Shown here: piece by piece, positions 27,889 to 37,245 of the stretch
Numbering within the stretch: position 1 is the stretch's first letter
Layout: the number at the start of each line of letters is the position of its first letter
Origin: an uncultured Clostridium sp.
GTDB lineage: Bacteria; Bacillota; Clostridia; Lachnospirales; Lachnospiraceae
NCBI GenBank assembly: GCA_934438135.1
Contig: CAKSBP010000018.1
Span: forward strand, 1-64,000
DNA: 64,000 nt
Direction: 5' to 3'
Notes under the pieces: generated by a model
Told to the model about the DNA's origin: nothing
The model's input: only the letters and a program-made list of their open reading frames with translations
The model's database searches: none
Made by a program: the position numbers and the translations under genes

Positions 27889-27932
27889 TACCAAGACAAT
27901 AACGATTACGATGGATTCAATGGAGGTAACAT

Positions 27933-28733
27933 ATGGATTATTTAGATGCCCTTGAAAATGAAAGCATTCATATCATAAGGGAAGCATATCAAAGTTTTTC
28001 TAAGAAAGCAGTTCTATGGTCGATTGGGAAAGATTCCACAACCTTAATCTGGCTCATAAGAAAGGCCTTCTTTGGAAAGATACCATTTCCTGTACTACAT
28101 ATTGACACAGGATATAAATTTAAAGAGATATATGAATTCCGCGATAAATATGCAAAGGAATGGGGAATGGATCTGCATATTATTAAAAATGAAGAGGCCA
28201 TTCAGTGTGGGGTATGCCCACAGAAGGATAGACTGGAATGCTGTACAGAGCTTAAAACCAATGCGCTAAAAAATTATATTAAAAGCTCGAAAACAGAGGC
28301 AGTATACCTTGGAATTCGAAGAGATGAACATGGGATACGTGCAAAAGAGAGAGTTTTATCTGTAAGAGATGAAAAATTCACCTGGAACTATAATGAGCAG
28401 ACACTGGAACTATGGGATCAATATAAAACGGAACTTGCCAAGGAAGAACATATCCGCGTGCATCCTATGTTAAACTGGACAGAAGTGGATATCTGGAATT
28501 ATATTAAGAGGGAAAACATCCCAATTACTGATCTCTATCTGAGCAAGGAAGGAAAAAGGTACAGGAGTATCGGATGTGAAATCTGCTGTACACCAGTAGT
28601 ATCAGATGCTACAACAGTAGATATGATTATTGATGAAATTAAGACAACAAAAGTTTCAGAGCGAAGTGGTCGGGTACAGGATAAAGAGTCTGATCAGATG
28701 ATGCAGAAATTAAGAGCTCTTGGATATATGTAA
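27933..28733 (+). CDS. cysD: Sulfate adenylyltransferase subunit 2
   Basis: This 266-residue protein matches CysD, the small subunit of bacterial ATP sulfurylase, which makes adenylyl sulfate (APS) from ATP and sulfate. The modified PP-loop SIGKDS is near residue 30 and the typical C-terminal YRSIGCEICCTPV is present. The CysN partner follows after 20 bases. This gene pair inside a biosynthetic cluster points to sulfate activation for the product. No APS kinase or APS reductase is seen in the window. TGGAGG precedes ATG 27933. Confidence 0.9.
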   Translation: MDYLDALENESIHIIREAYQSFSKKAVLWSIGKDSTTLIWLIRKAFFGKIPFPVLHIDTGYKFKEIYEFRDKYAKEWGMDLHIIKNEEAIQCGVCPQKDRLECCTELKTNALKNYIKSSKTEAVYLGIRRDEHGIRAKERVLSVRDEKFTWNYNEQTLELWDQYKTELAKEEHIRVHPMLNWTEVDIWNYIKRENIPITDLYLSKEGKRYRSIGCEICCTPVVSDATTVDMIIDEIKTTKVSERSGRVQDKESDQMMQKLRALGYM

Positions 28734-28753
28734 AAATAAAGGAAAGGATAGCT

Positions 28754-30001
28754 TTGGGCGACGGTTCGGATATGAAAGATAAAAAATTAAAAATAGTAAT
28801 TACTGGTCATGTGGATCATGGAAAGTCTACCGTTATTGGTAGACTTTTATTAGATTCTGGATCTTTATCAGAGGACAGGATTCAAGAAGTTGAAAAAATT
28901 GCGAGAGAAAAGAAGGAAAACGTTAATTATGCTTTTTTATTAGATCATTTGCAAGAAGAAAGAGAAAAAGGGATTACCATTGATACGACGCAGGCATTTC
29001 TGAAAAAAGATGGAAAAGAATATGTTTTGATTGATGCCCCGGGTCATGTGGAATTTATCACTAACATGATAACAGGTTCCGCGCAAGCTGATGCAGCCAT
29101 TCTGGTTCTGGATGCACAGGAAGGAATCTGTGAACAGACGAAGAGACATTCTTTCATTTTATCTATGCTGGGAATTAAGCAGCTGATTCTGGTAATGAAT
29201 AAGATGGATTTAGTAGATTACAGTGAATCGGTTTATCGTAAGCTAGAAGCTGAAATCAGGGAACAGCTCGCAGCCTTTCATATAGAAGCGATTCATACGA
29301 TTCCTGTCTCAGCTTTAAATGGAGAAAATATTTTAACCAGAACACCAAAATTAGATTTCTATAAAGGACCAACTTTATGGGAAGCATTAGAAGATCTGCA
29401 TGGCAAGAAAGAAGAAGTAAGCACAACATTACTTCCTGTACAGGATGTGTATGGCATTGACAACGAGCAGGTTTATGTTGGACGTATTGAAGCAGGTAAA
29501 GTAAGTAAGGGATGTTCGCTAGTATTACAGGAAAATGGTGAAGAAGTTCATATCAAGAAGGTCATGAAATACTTAGATGATAGCGAGGAATATGAGGCAG
29601 GAGATTCCATAGGCTTTACACTTGAAGAAGAAAAGCAGCTTGGAAGGGGAGATGTTCTTTGTTCTAAAGAAGCTGCGGCATCATCGGTTCATAAGATTCG
29701 AGCAACGATATTGTGGTTATCTCATGAAAAACTGCATGTGAATGAAAAGTTCAAGATCCATTGTCTCACCCAGGAAGCGGATTGCTCTATCAGTAAAATA
29801 ATGAGAAAGATGGATTCCTCAGAATTATCGATCTTGGATGGCGATAATTCACAGATCAATGAGTTAGAAGTATGTGATGTAGAGATTGAGCTAGACGGTT
29901 CATTGATAGTAAGCAACCAGAAAGAACTGGTGGCGCTGAGTAAAATTGTGCTAATCAAAAATAAGAATATATGTGGAAATGGTTTGGTTACTAGCTATTA
30001 G
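28754..30001 (+). CDS. cysN: Sulfate adenylyltransferase subunit 1 (GTPase)
   Basis: This 415-residue EF-Tu-like GTPase matches CysN: GHVDHGKST, DAPGH and NKMDL motifs, then two beta-barrel domains. GTP hydrolysis by CysN drives APS synthesis by CysD. The length stops where CysN ends; there is no fused CysC APS-kinase domain. TTG 28754 is well placed after GGAAAGGA; ATG 28772 is an alternative. Confidence 0.9.
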   Translation: MGDGSDMKDKKLKIVITGHVDHGKSTVIGRLLLDSGSLSEDRIQEVEKIAREKKENVNYAFLLDHLQEEREKGITIDTTQAFLKKDGKEYVLIDAPGHVEFITNMITGSAQADAAILVLDAQEGICEQTKRHSFILSMLGIKQLILVMNKMDLVDYSESVYRKLEAEIREQLAAFHIEAIHTIPVSALNGENILTRTPKLDFYKGPTLWEALEDLHGKKEEVSTTLLPVQDVYGIDNEQVYVGRIEAGKVSKGCSLVLQENGEEVHIKKVMKYLDDSEEYEAGDSIGFTLEEEKQLGRGDVLCSKEAAASSVHKIRATILWLSHEKLHVNEKFKIHCLTQEADCSISKIMRKMDSSELSILDGDNSQINELEVCDVEIELDGSLIVSNQKELVALSKIVLIKNKNICGNGLVTSY

Positions 30002-30012
30002 GAGGTGAAAGC

Positions 30013-31272
30013 TTGAGCAGGAAACGATGTTTTGTATTGGGGTTAGATGGAATGCCATATTCTCTTGTAGAGAGCTTGTTCAAAAGGGGAAAGTTAAAAA
30101 ACTTTAAGAGAATTGCAAAGAAAAGCAGTTTGAAACCAATAAAGTCCGTATATCCTACAGTATCCTCTGTTGCGTGGACGTGTTATGCCACAGGAAAACC
30201 TCCAGAAGAAACCAATATCTTTGGTTTTACCGAAGCAAAACCAGAAACGCAAACCATCTATATTCCTGTTGATACCCATAGAAGGGTGGATAATATATGG
30301 GAAAAACTATCGGATCATGGAAAACATGTTATCGTAATGAATGTTCCAATCTCCTATCCAGTGAAAGAAGTTAATGGAATTCTAGTGTCTTCCTTTTTGG
30401 CACCTTCCTTAGAGAAAGCCACTTATCCTTATGAGTTTTACAAGCAGCTTAAGACTTATGGTTATGAATTAGATGCGGATGCTTCTTTGGCTGTATGTGA
30501 GAGAGAAAAGCTAATGAACCAGCTTCTGGCGATTATGGAGGCAAGATTTCAAGTGTGTCTTGATCTGTTAAAGACGGAAGAATGGGATTATTTTCAGCTA
30601 AATATTATGGAAACGGATCGCATGTTTCATTTCTTCTGGGATGAAGTATGGCAAGCTGGAGATGAGGTTTTTCATACGAGTGTAGATTTGTTTTTTGAAA
30701 AGTTAGATGACTATATACAACAAGTTTATGATGTTTTGGACGAGGAGACCGCTTTTTTAGTAGTATCCGATCATGGATTCGAGGCAGTGGAAAAGGAAGT
30801 TTTCTTAAATACCTGGCTGGAGCAGAAAGGGTATCTAAAATTCACGGATTCTAAGGATAAGAATTTTTTTACAATTGCACAGGATTCGGTCTGCTATTCG
30901 CTGGCACCAGGAAGAATTTATTTCCCTACACAACACCGCACAGAAGAAATGATAAGAACAGTACAAGAACAGCTACTCAAGTTAAATGAAGAAGCAGGGG
31001 CACTCTTGGTAAAAGATGTTGTGCGGAAAGAAGATTTCTTTCAAGGTACATATGGTAGCCAGGCACCTGATTTATTAATTATACCGGGTGATGGATATGA
31101 TTTTAAAGGAGAGTTTGGAAGCCAGGAAGTGTTAAAGAAAAGGCATTTTACAGGTATGCATACTTATGAAGATACAATGATTATGGGGGAACGAATCAAT
31201 ATAGGACAAATCGAAACAATATGTGATGTATCTGAAGTAATTTTAAAGGAGATGCTTTATGAACCTATTTGA
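30013..31272 (+). CDS. AP-superfamily phosphodiesterase/transferase, intact
   Basis: This 419-residue member of the type I phosphodiesterase branch has all motifs: GLDG (10-13), nucleophile Thr49 in YPTVSSVAW, SDHGF, and GMHT near the end. No signal peptide is seen. It directly follows the ATP sulfurylase genes, so a sulfuryl or adenylyl substrate such as APS is an attractive but unproven idea. TTG 30013 follows GGAGGTG. Its end overlaps the ligase gene by 14 bases. Confidence 0.8.
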   Translation: MSRKRCFVLGLDGMPYSLVESLFKRGKLKNFKRIAKKSSLKPIKSVYPTVSSVAWTCYATGKPPEETNIFGFTEAKPETQTIYIPVDTHRRVDNIWEKLSDHGKHVIVMNVPISYPVKEVNGILVSSFLAPSLEKATYPYEFYKQLKTYGYELDADASLAVCEREKLMNQLLAIMEARFQVCLDLLKTEEWDYFQLNIMETDRMFHFFWDEVWQAGDEVFHTSVDLFFEKLDDYIQQVYDVLDEETAFLVVSDHGFEAVEKEVFLNTWLEQKGYLKFTDSKDKNFFTIAQDSVCYSLAPGRIYFPTQHRTEEMIRTVQEQLLKLNEEAGALLVKDVVRKEDFFQGTYGSQAPDLLIIPGDGYDFKGEFGSQEVLKKRHFTGMHTYEDTMIMGERINIGQIETICDVSEVILKEMLYEPI

Positions 31273-32665
31273 ATACATTCATAACTACGCACAACAAGAC
31301 ACAGAGCATCTTGCCATAAAGACCAGCAGTGAGCAAATGAGTTATAAACAGCTTGAACAAGCTATAAACTGTACAGCGAATTATCTGTGTACTCTGGGAT
31401 ATCAGGAGGGAGATGCAGTTCTTCTAAAGCTAACAAACAAATTGCATTTTACAATTATGTTTCTTGGTGGATTGAGGTCTGGATGTATTGTAGTTCCCTT
31501 ACCAGATGATCGGAAACCACAGACGCTTGAATCATTAGCGAAACGAGTAAAGGCAAAAGGGATTATCATGGATGATAATTTCAGTGGGGATATTTTCCAT
31601 AATAGGAGTATGAGCTGCCGATTTGATAGAGTGGTTCGGATCTCGGAATTTTACCATATAACATCTGGATCCACAGGGGGAGAAAAGATTAGTATTCGAA
31701 CCTTGGATGCACTTACCCATGAAGGAGAAGCGTATCGAGATGCTCTTAATTTTACAGATGAAGATATACTGCTTGGGTTATCCCCTTTATACCATTCCTT
31801 TGCATTAGGTGCGGTAATAGGGGGAGCATTTACCAGCGGGGCCTGTATGTACATAGTGGATAAATTTGTACCAAGGACAGTTTTGGAAATCTTATCTCGT
31901 GAACAGATAACAAGACTTGTTCTAGTACCAGCAATGGTGAAATTACTTTGTATCAGCAAAGCAGATTATGATAGCCAAGTAAATGCACTTAAAACGGTGT
32001 TAGCTGGAGGAGGTCCCTTATCGAAGACGTTGAAAGAGGAATTTCAAAAGAAGTTTGGGATATATCCAAGTCCTACCTATGGAAGTACGGAAACGGGAGG
32101 ACTGTTACTATGCAGTGATAAAAAATATGAGGGTTCAGTGGGAGTACCAATGCCTGGAGTTGAGGTGAAAATTGTCGATGCGGATGGCAAGGCAGGGTAT
32201 CGGAGATCACAAGGTGAACTTTGGGTGCGATGTCCTGGGATGCAAAGGGGCTATCTTGATGCTCCTGGTAATCCGTTTGATGAAGAAGAATATTTTCCAA
32301 TGGGGGATTTAGTTCGAGCAGAAGAAGATGGCTATATTTATATTATTGGGAGAATTAAAAATATGATTAACATTGGAGGTCGAAAGGTCAATCCATTGGA
32401 AATTGAAGAAGTGATAAAAAAGATGCCGAACGTCAGCGACTGTGTGGTATTCGGTGTGAAACAAAGAGAGAAGGAAGCTATAAAAGCAGTAATTGTCCCG
32501 AAGGGAACACTACAGGAAGAGGATGTACGACACCGCTGTTTCGAGGAGCTTGAGTATTACAAGCTACCTGGCATGATAGAAATGAAAAGTGCTCTTCCTA
32601 AAAATGAAATGGGAAAAATAAGAAAAGATCTATTGATGGAGGAAAACGATGGACTTCTTTCGTGA
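31259..32665 (+). CDS. Stand-alone acyl/aryl-AMP ligase
   Basis: This 468-residue ANL-superfamily ligase has ITSGSTGGEK (A3), YGSTETGG (A5), the GRIKNMINIGGRKVNP hinge region and a C-terminal NEMGKIRK lysine. It has no fused carrier domain. The compact size and lack of the A4 Asp typical of amino-acid domains suggest a carboxylic or aromatic acid substrate. As the cluster also carries an AHBA pathway, loading AHBA onto one of the free ACPs is the most economical hypothesis. AAAGGAG precedes ATG 31259. Confidence 0.8.
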   Translation: MNLFEYIHNYAQQDTEHLAIKTSSEQMSYKQLEQAINCTANYLCTLGYQEGDAVLLKLTNKLHFTIMFLGGLRSGCIVVPLPDDRKPQTLESLAKRVKAKGIIMDDNFSGDIFHNRSMSCRFDRVVRISEFYHITSGSTGGEKISIRTLDALTHEGEAYRDALNFTDEDILLGLSPLYHSFALGAVIGGAFTSGACMYIVDKFVPRTVLEILSREQITRLVLVPAMVKLLCISKADYDSQVNALKTVLAGGGPLSKTLKEEFQKKFGIYPSPTYGSTETGGLLLCSDKKYEGSVGVPMPGVEVKIVDADGKAGYRRSQGELWVRCPGMQRGYLDAPGNPFDEEEYFPMGDLVRAEEDGYIYIIGRIKNMINIGGRKVNPLEIEEVIKKMPNVSDCVVFGVKQREKEAIKAVIVPKGTLQEEDVRHRCFEELEYYKLPGMIEMKSALPKNEMGKIRKDLLMEENDGLLS

Positions 32666-33605
32666 GATATGGGGGTATAAATGTTCGACTGTGTTCATAG
32701 CAGCCTGGGAAATCGGGATTTTTGATTTGCTTTTCATGAAAGAGCGTTCTGTAAAGGAATTGGCTGAACTTACTGAGAGCAATTCACAGATTCTAGAAAT
32801 GCTGATTCAGGCGCTTGTGTTTGGAGGAATACTCGAAGAAACAGAAGAGGGAATTAAAATTCCACCAGAATATATAAGACCGCTACAACAGCTAAAAAAG
32901 AATCAAAATGTACTCTCCTATGAAAGGAATCTCTTGAATCGGTGGAATCACCCGGAGCAGGTTCTTGCAAGGTTAAAGGAAGCAGCTGAAAAGAAAGATT
33001 GCATTAGTGATGCATTTACAATCGAGGAGCAAAAAGATTATTTTGCTGCTATGAATGAGGGAAACCTGGAATTATTATTAATTGCAATTCGGCGTGAATG
33101 TACCATAAGCAGTCAGACCGCTATGCTAGAGTATGGAAGAAGCATAGGGGGAATGAGTAAACTTTGTGCAGACAGATGGGAAGGGATCAGCTGTGATATC
33201 TGTGTTGATAGAGAGTTTGAAGATGTTTCAAATGAGTTATATGAGGGGGTGCGAGGCAAGGGAGGAATCAGAATCCTTAGTGAAGAGGAATGGAAACAGA
33301 ATACATATGATTTTATTTTTTTATATAACAGTATCCATTACTATCAGCCATCGGACCTGATTGAGCTATTAGAACACTTTTATAACGTATTAAAACCTGG
33401 ACAGGTTTTGTGTATCTCAGATATCTATGCAGATGAAAAAGACGTTTTCTATGCGGGAGTACTGCTTGACTGGATAACTCATGGTGGAACCAATCAGAGG
33501 ACTTTTCAAGAACTTCTAGTATTGGTAGAACAGACACAATTTAAGATAGTAAAAACAGTAAAGTTAAAACAGATACATAATAGACTTTTGTTTTTAACAA
33601 AGTAG
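32649..33605 (+). CDS. O-methyltransferase-like protein with weak SAM motif
   Basis: This 318-residue protein has the two-part plan of small-molecule O-methyltransferases: an N-terminal winged-helix dimerisation region (IGIFDLL, VKELAELT) and a C-terminal Rossmann domain. The SAM-binding glycine loop is altered (EYGRSIGGMSK in place of DxGGGxG), while YNSIHYY and LKPGQ are kept. It may be active with a modified pocket or be a non-methylating relative. It overlaps the ligase gene by 17 bases, GGAGG before ATG 32649. Confidence 0.7.
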   Translation: MDFFREIWGYKCSTVFIAAWEIGIFDLLFMKERSVKELAELTESNSQILEMLIQALVFGGILEETEEGIKIPPEYIRPLQQLKKNQNVLSYERNLLNRWNHPEQVLARLKEAAEKKDCISDAFTIEEQKDYFAAMNEGNLELLLIAIRRECTISSQTAMLEYGRSIGGMSKLCADRWEGISCDICVDREFEDVSNELYEGVRGKGGIRILSEEEWKQNTYDFIFLYNSIHYYQPSDLIELLEHFYNVLKPGQVLCISDIYADEKDVFYAGVLLDWITHGGTNQRTFQELLVLVEQTQFKIVKTVKLKQIHNRLLFLTK

Positions 33606-33623
33606 AGGGATAGGTATGAAAGT

Positions 33624-34715
33624 ATGGAAAAAAGGTTAAAGAAAATACTTTTTGCTGATTTTGTAATAGCGGAAGACAATTGCAATATGGCCTGTCAGTA
33701 CTGTTTGACAGGGTCATCTAATTTTAAAGAAACCCATAAGAATATGGGGAATAAGAAGCATTTGGAATATGTGGAAGGTTCGGTGCTAAAGGAAAAAATA
33801 GATAACATTACGGAACTTTTAGATGCGCATTTTGATATCGGTATTCTCAAGGTCAGTGGTGGTGAGATTTTTCTAATCAGGAATATTGTTGAATATTTCA
33901 AAGCACATGCCAAAAAACCAAAGATTATTCAGATATTAACCAATGGCTTGTTTATAAAAGAGAGTGACTTAGATGAGTTGAAAACGATAGAAAATGTCTG
34001 CTTTCAGCTCTCATTAGACCATCATACTCTGGTTGGAAATGGTTACAGAAGCAAAGATGAAGGTGCGTTGAAAAAAATTCTTGATTCTATTGATCGAATT
34101 GCTGCACACGATATTCCACTTGAAATCAACTGTGTTCTTACTGATAAAAACACAGCGGTTCTTAAGGATTTTGCTGATTACTTTATGAAGTATAAGGGGA
34201 AAAAGGTGATGTTACTGCCGTTCCCAGTAAGAGGAGTTGAGCGGGATAAATTTTATCCGAAGCAGGAGCAGTTAGATAGCATCCAGGAACTGATTACAAG
34301 CTACGATACGTATAAAGAAATACTGCCGCCTAAGACGTATCTTAAAAGTCTATACGAATTTCTGAAAACTGGCCATAGAAAAACTGCCTGTATGATACCA
34401 AAGTGCAGTATAGGAGTATTTGATGATGGAATTATTACACCATGTCCAAATTACTGGTTTACTTCATTAGGCAGTGTGTTAGAAGAGAAGCCAGAACAGG
34501 TGATAGATAAGGTCAGAACAGATAAGATTTACCGATTGCTGTTACATAAAAACAACGGGATAACAGAATGTGATAAATGTTTTACCCCTTGGGAGATTCT
34601 TAATCTATATAAGGCTGGTGAACTTTCCTGGGAGGAACTTGTCACGGTACCATCTTATCAGTTTATTGGAATAAATGAGTATCTAGAAGAGGAAGAAGGA
34701 GGGGCAGCCACTTAA
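33624..34715 (+). CDS. Radical SAM protein
   Basis: This 363-residue radical SAM enzyme has CNMACQYC (Cys20, Cys24, Cys27), a VSGGE SAM motif and C-terminal cysteines (CMIPKC, PCPNYW, CDKC) for a possible auxiliary cluster. It is related to the protein at 25731 (shared PPKxYL region and C-terminal plan). The substrate is unknown. ATG 33624 has a modest TAGG site nearby. Confidence 0.85.
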   Translation: MEKRLKKILFADFVIAEDNCNMACQYCLTGSSNFKETHKNMGNKKHLEYVEGSVLKEKIDNITELLDAHFDIGILKVSGGEIFLIRNIVEYFKAHAKKPKIIQILTNGLFIKESDLDELKTIENVCFQLSLDHHTLVGNGYRSKDEGALKKILDSIDRIAAHDIPLEINCVLTDKNTAVLKDFADYFMKYKGKKVMLLPFPVRGVERDKFYPKQEQLDSIQELITSYDTYKEILPPKTYLKSLYEFLKTGHRKTACMIPKCSIGVFDDGIITPCPNYWFTSLGSVLEEKPEQVIDKVRTDKIYRLLLHKNNGITECDKCFTPWEILNLYKAGELSWEELVTVPSYQFIGINEYLEEEEGGAAT

Positions 34716-34732
34716 ATAGAGGCGAAAATACT

Positions 34733-36334
34733 ATGATGAAAATTGCATTGATAATTGTTCTTGGAGGAGATTTAGTGAAATCCACAGAACATATGGGAAT
34801 TGCATATATTGCTGCATGTCTAAGACAAAACCAGCATACAGTCGATATTCTGGAGATCAGTAATGTACATGATGAAAAGGCAGTACAGAACTTGCTCGAC
34901 AGCCATTATGATGTGTATGGCTTTACGACAACGTGTATTACATTAAAATATGCAGTAGAATTATCGAAAGTGCTTAAAGAGGCAGATCCAAAAGGAGCAA
35001 TTATATTCGGTGGCCACATGGCGACTTTTTCAGGAGAAGAAATTCTAAGAGAATATAATCCAGTGGATTTTATTATAAAGGGAGAAGGAGAGCTGACCTT
35101 TTGTGATTTAGTCCATTGTTTAGAAGTTCATGGAGATCCAGCAAAAGTAAAGGGTATTATGCATCGAGATGATGAGAACAATGTCATTGTAAATGAGGAC
35201 CGTGAACTGATAGAGGATCTGGATACCCTGCCATTTCCAGCTAGGGACCAGTTTATTCAGTATAACGAAAATCTACAATACATTCGATTATCAACAAGCA
35301 GAGGATGTTACGGCAACTGTGCGTTCTGCAGTTCTTTTGTCGGAAGAAAACAGAAGGGACCTCGCTGGAGAGGAAGAAGCCCTAAAAATGTCGTAGATGA
35401 AATCGAATATCTTGTTAATACTTATAACTTTCATACCTTTGATTTCGTTGATTCCAGCTTTGAGGATGTAGGCAAGGCTGGCAAGGAAAGGATCTCATGT
35501 ATTGCAAGAGAGATTATTGATAGAAAACTGCCTATCTATTACAATTGTTGTTTTAGAGCTGAAAGCTGGCATAAGGAGGATGGGGAAATTCTGGAACTCT
35601 TAATAAAGTCAGGGCTTGAAAAAGTAAATATTGGTTTTGAATCTGGTAATGATAATGGGCTAAGAATTCTAAATAAGAATGCACGAATGAAAGATAACTG
35701 GAATACGGTTAAGCTTTTCCGGGATTATCCTGATATCTATATTACATTTGGCTTTATTATGTTTCACCCATACAGCAATATGGAGGATTTATATGACAAT
35801 GCAACATTTCTTTATGAGACAGGAATTGGCCAGGTCATAAGACATTATTTCTGGGTTTTGGAAGTGTATCCAGGTACTTTAATGGAACAAAAATTACTGC
35901 AGGATGGCTTAACTCTTAAGGAGTATGATTTCCTGGATGGAATGTATAAATATAGATTTCAAAATGAGGGAATTGAGGAGCTGGTAATACAGAGTCGAAA
36001 ATTTTTAGAATTGCAGTCGGTCTGGGATTTTGAAATATTTGATATTATCATACACACTTTTATTACAAGGCTTAGACGGCGATATAAGGGAACAGATATA
36101 GGAGAAGTGGTTGAAGAGTTTCAAGACTATGTGAATAAACAGCGTCAGGAAATGGCTGCATTTAACTATGAGTTCTTCTTAAAATTCTATAAGCAGGAAG
36201 CAGGCTATGATATAGAAGCAGAAAAAACCAGATTAGATGAGTTTATTAAAAAGAAAATGAATGTCATAAGCAATGAACAGTATATAGCTGGCAGAAAGAT
36301 TATTTATATGGGGGGAGAACTGGTGAATCGTTAA
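34733..36334 (+). CDS. Cobalamin-binding-type radical SAM protein
   Basis: This 533-residue protein has an N-terminal Rossmann-like domain of the B12-binding type (residues 1-140, including the IIFGGHMATF loop) and a radical SAM domain with CYGNCAFC (Cys192, Cys196, Cys199). The family includes C- and P-methylases acting on unactivated carbons and also ring-forming or contracting enzymes. The DxHxxG cobalamin motif is not obvious, so B12 binding is uncertain. It could C-methylate or rearrange the scaffold. Confidence 0.82.
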   Translation: MMKIALIIVLGGDLVKSTEHMGIAYIAACLRQNQHTVDILEISNVHDEKAVQNLLDSHYDVYGFTTTCITLKYAVELSKVLKEADPKGAIIFGGHMATFSGEEILREYNPVDFIIKGEGELTFCDLVHCLEVHGDPAKVKGIMHRDDENNVIVNEDRELIEDLDTLPFPARDQFIQYNENLQYIRLSTSRGCYGNCAFCSSFVGRKQKGPRWRGRSPKNVVDEIEYLVNTYNFHTFDFVDSSFEDVGKAGKERISCIAREIIDRKLPIYYNCCFRAESWHKEDGEILELLIKSGLEKVNIGFESGNDNGLRILNKNARMKDNWNTVKLFRDYPDIYITFGFIMFHPYSNMEDLYDNATFLYETGIGQVIRHYFWVLEVYPGTLMEQKLLQDGLTLKEYDFLDGMYKYRFQNEGIEELVIQSRKFLELQSVWDFEIFDIIIHTFITRLRRRYKGTDIGEVVEEFQDYVNKQRQEMAAFNYEFFLKFYKQEAGYDIEAEKTRLDEFIKKKMNVISNEQYIAGRKIIYMGGELVNR

Positions 36335-36349
36335 GCCAGTTGTAACAAT

Positions 36350-37234
36350 ATGTTGTTTCATAATGATTTTGATTCCTATTTAATGAACAGGGAGCTGCAC
36401 CCTAAGGAGTCTGGCAATAAGGAGTGGGAAAGCATTGTGATAGAAGAGAGAGAACTGGCTATCGCATTTCCTAAGGAAAAAAAGTATAAGGTTTTGTTAA
36501 TTGAACCACATCCAGATGACGTAGTATTGTCAATGGGTGCCAGTCTTCTTCAGTTGATCGAAGATGCTATGAATGTCCTGTGCCTTTGCATATTTTCCAG
36601 GGGAGGCCAGGAAGAATCCATTAGAAAACAAGAGAGTTATTATATCTGGAAAGAACAATTAGGTTCTCGCATTCTATTTGGGGAACTTACTGATTATGCT
36701 TATCGGAAGGCAGAAAGTACCAGTGAATTAGTCACATTTCGTCAGTGCACAGAACTGCTTGAAAAGGTCATATCTGTGGAAGAACCAGATTTTCTAATAG
36801 GTCCCATGGGGATGGGAGAACATATCGATCATTCTCTGGTAAATCAGGCATTGTTTGAAATAGGAAAGAAAGAAAAGAAAAAGATATTGTTTTATGAAGA
36901 TTTTCCGTATTCCACAAGAGATAAGTATTATTACATGAAAGCTGTAAATAAGGGAAAGAAAAAGTGGAATCTTAATCCGCTTTATAATCCAGTAAAAAAG
37001 TATGTTGAGAACAAAACAAAGCTGTGCATGGCCTATCAATCCCAGATTCAGAGTACATGGGATGAAATGTTAGAAGTGTTTGTCCATTATGGAAAGGCAA
37101 TCGGATACGAAGGCAGTTATGTGAACCGTCCATTAAACAGCTATGAATTATATGAACGGTTCTGGTTTAAACTAGAAGAGGAAACAGATTCTAGGATTCT
37201 CTTTCCGAATGGAATACAGGGAAAAGAAAGGTAA
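36350..37234 (+). CDS. PIG-L/LmbE-family deacetylase
   Basis: This 294-residue protein has the zinc-binding PHPDD motif near residue 57 and the second motif GEHIDH, as in N-acetylglucosaminyl deacetylases. It would hydrolyse an N-acetyl (or other N-acyl) group from a sugar or amine. The ribosome binding site before ATG 36350 is weak. With the glycosyltransferase at 18173 it could form a glycosylate-then-deacetylate pair, or it could remove a protecting group. Confidence 0.88.
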   Translation: MLFHNDFDSYLMNRELHPKESGNKEWESIVIEERELAIAFPKEKKYKVLLIEPHPDDVVLSMGASLLQLIEDAMNVLCLCIFSRGGQEESIRKQESYYIWKEQLGSRILFGELTDYAYRKAESTSELVTFRQCTELLEKVISVEEPDFLIGPMGMGEHIDHSLVNQALFEIGKKEKKKILFYEDFPYSTRDKYYYMKAVNKGKKKWNLNPLYNPVKKYVENKTKLCMAYQSQIQSTWDEMLEVFVHYGKAIGYEGSYVNRPLNSYELYERFWFKLEEETDSRILFPNGIQGKER

Positions 37235-37245
37235 GGTGAGATCAG

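Noticed and set aside
27933..28733. PAPS reductase
   Set aside because: The CysD-type C-terminus and adjacent cysN identify an ATP sulfurylase subunit.
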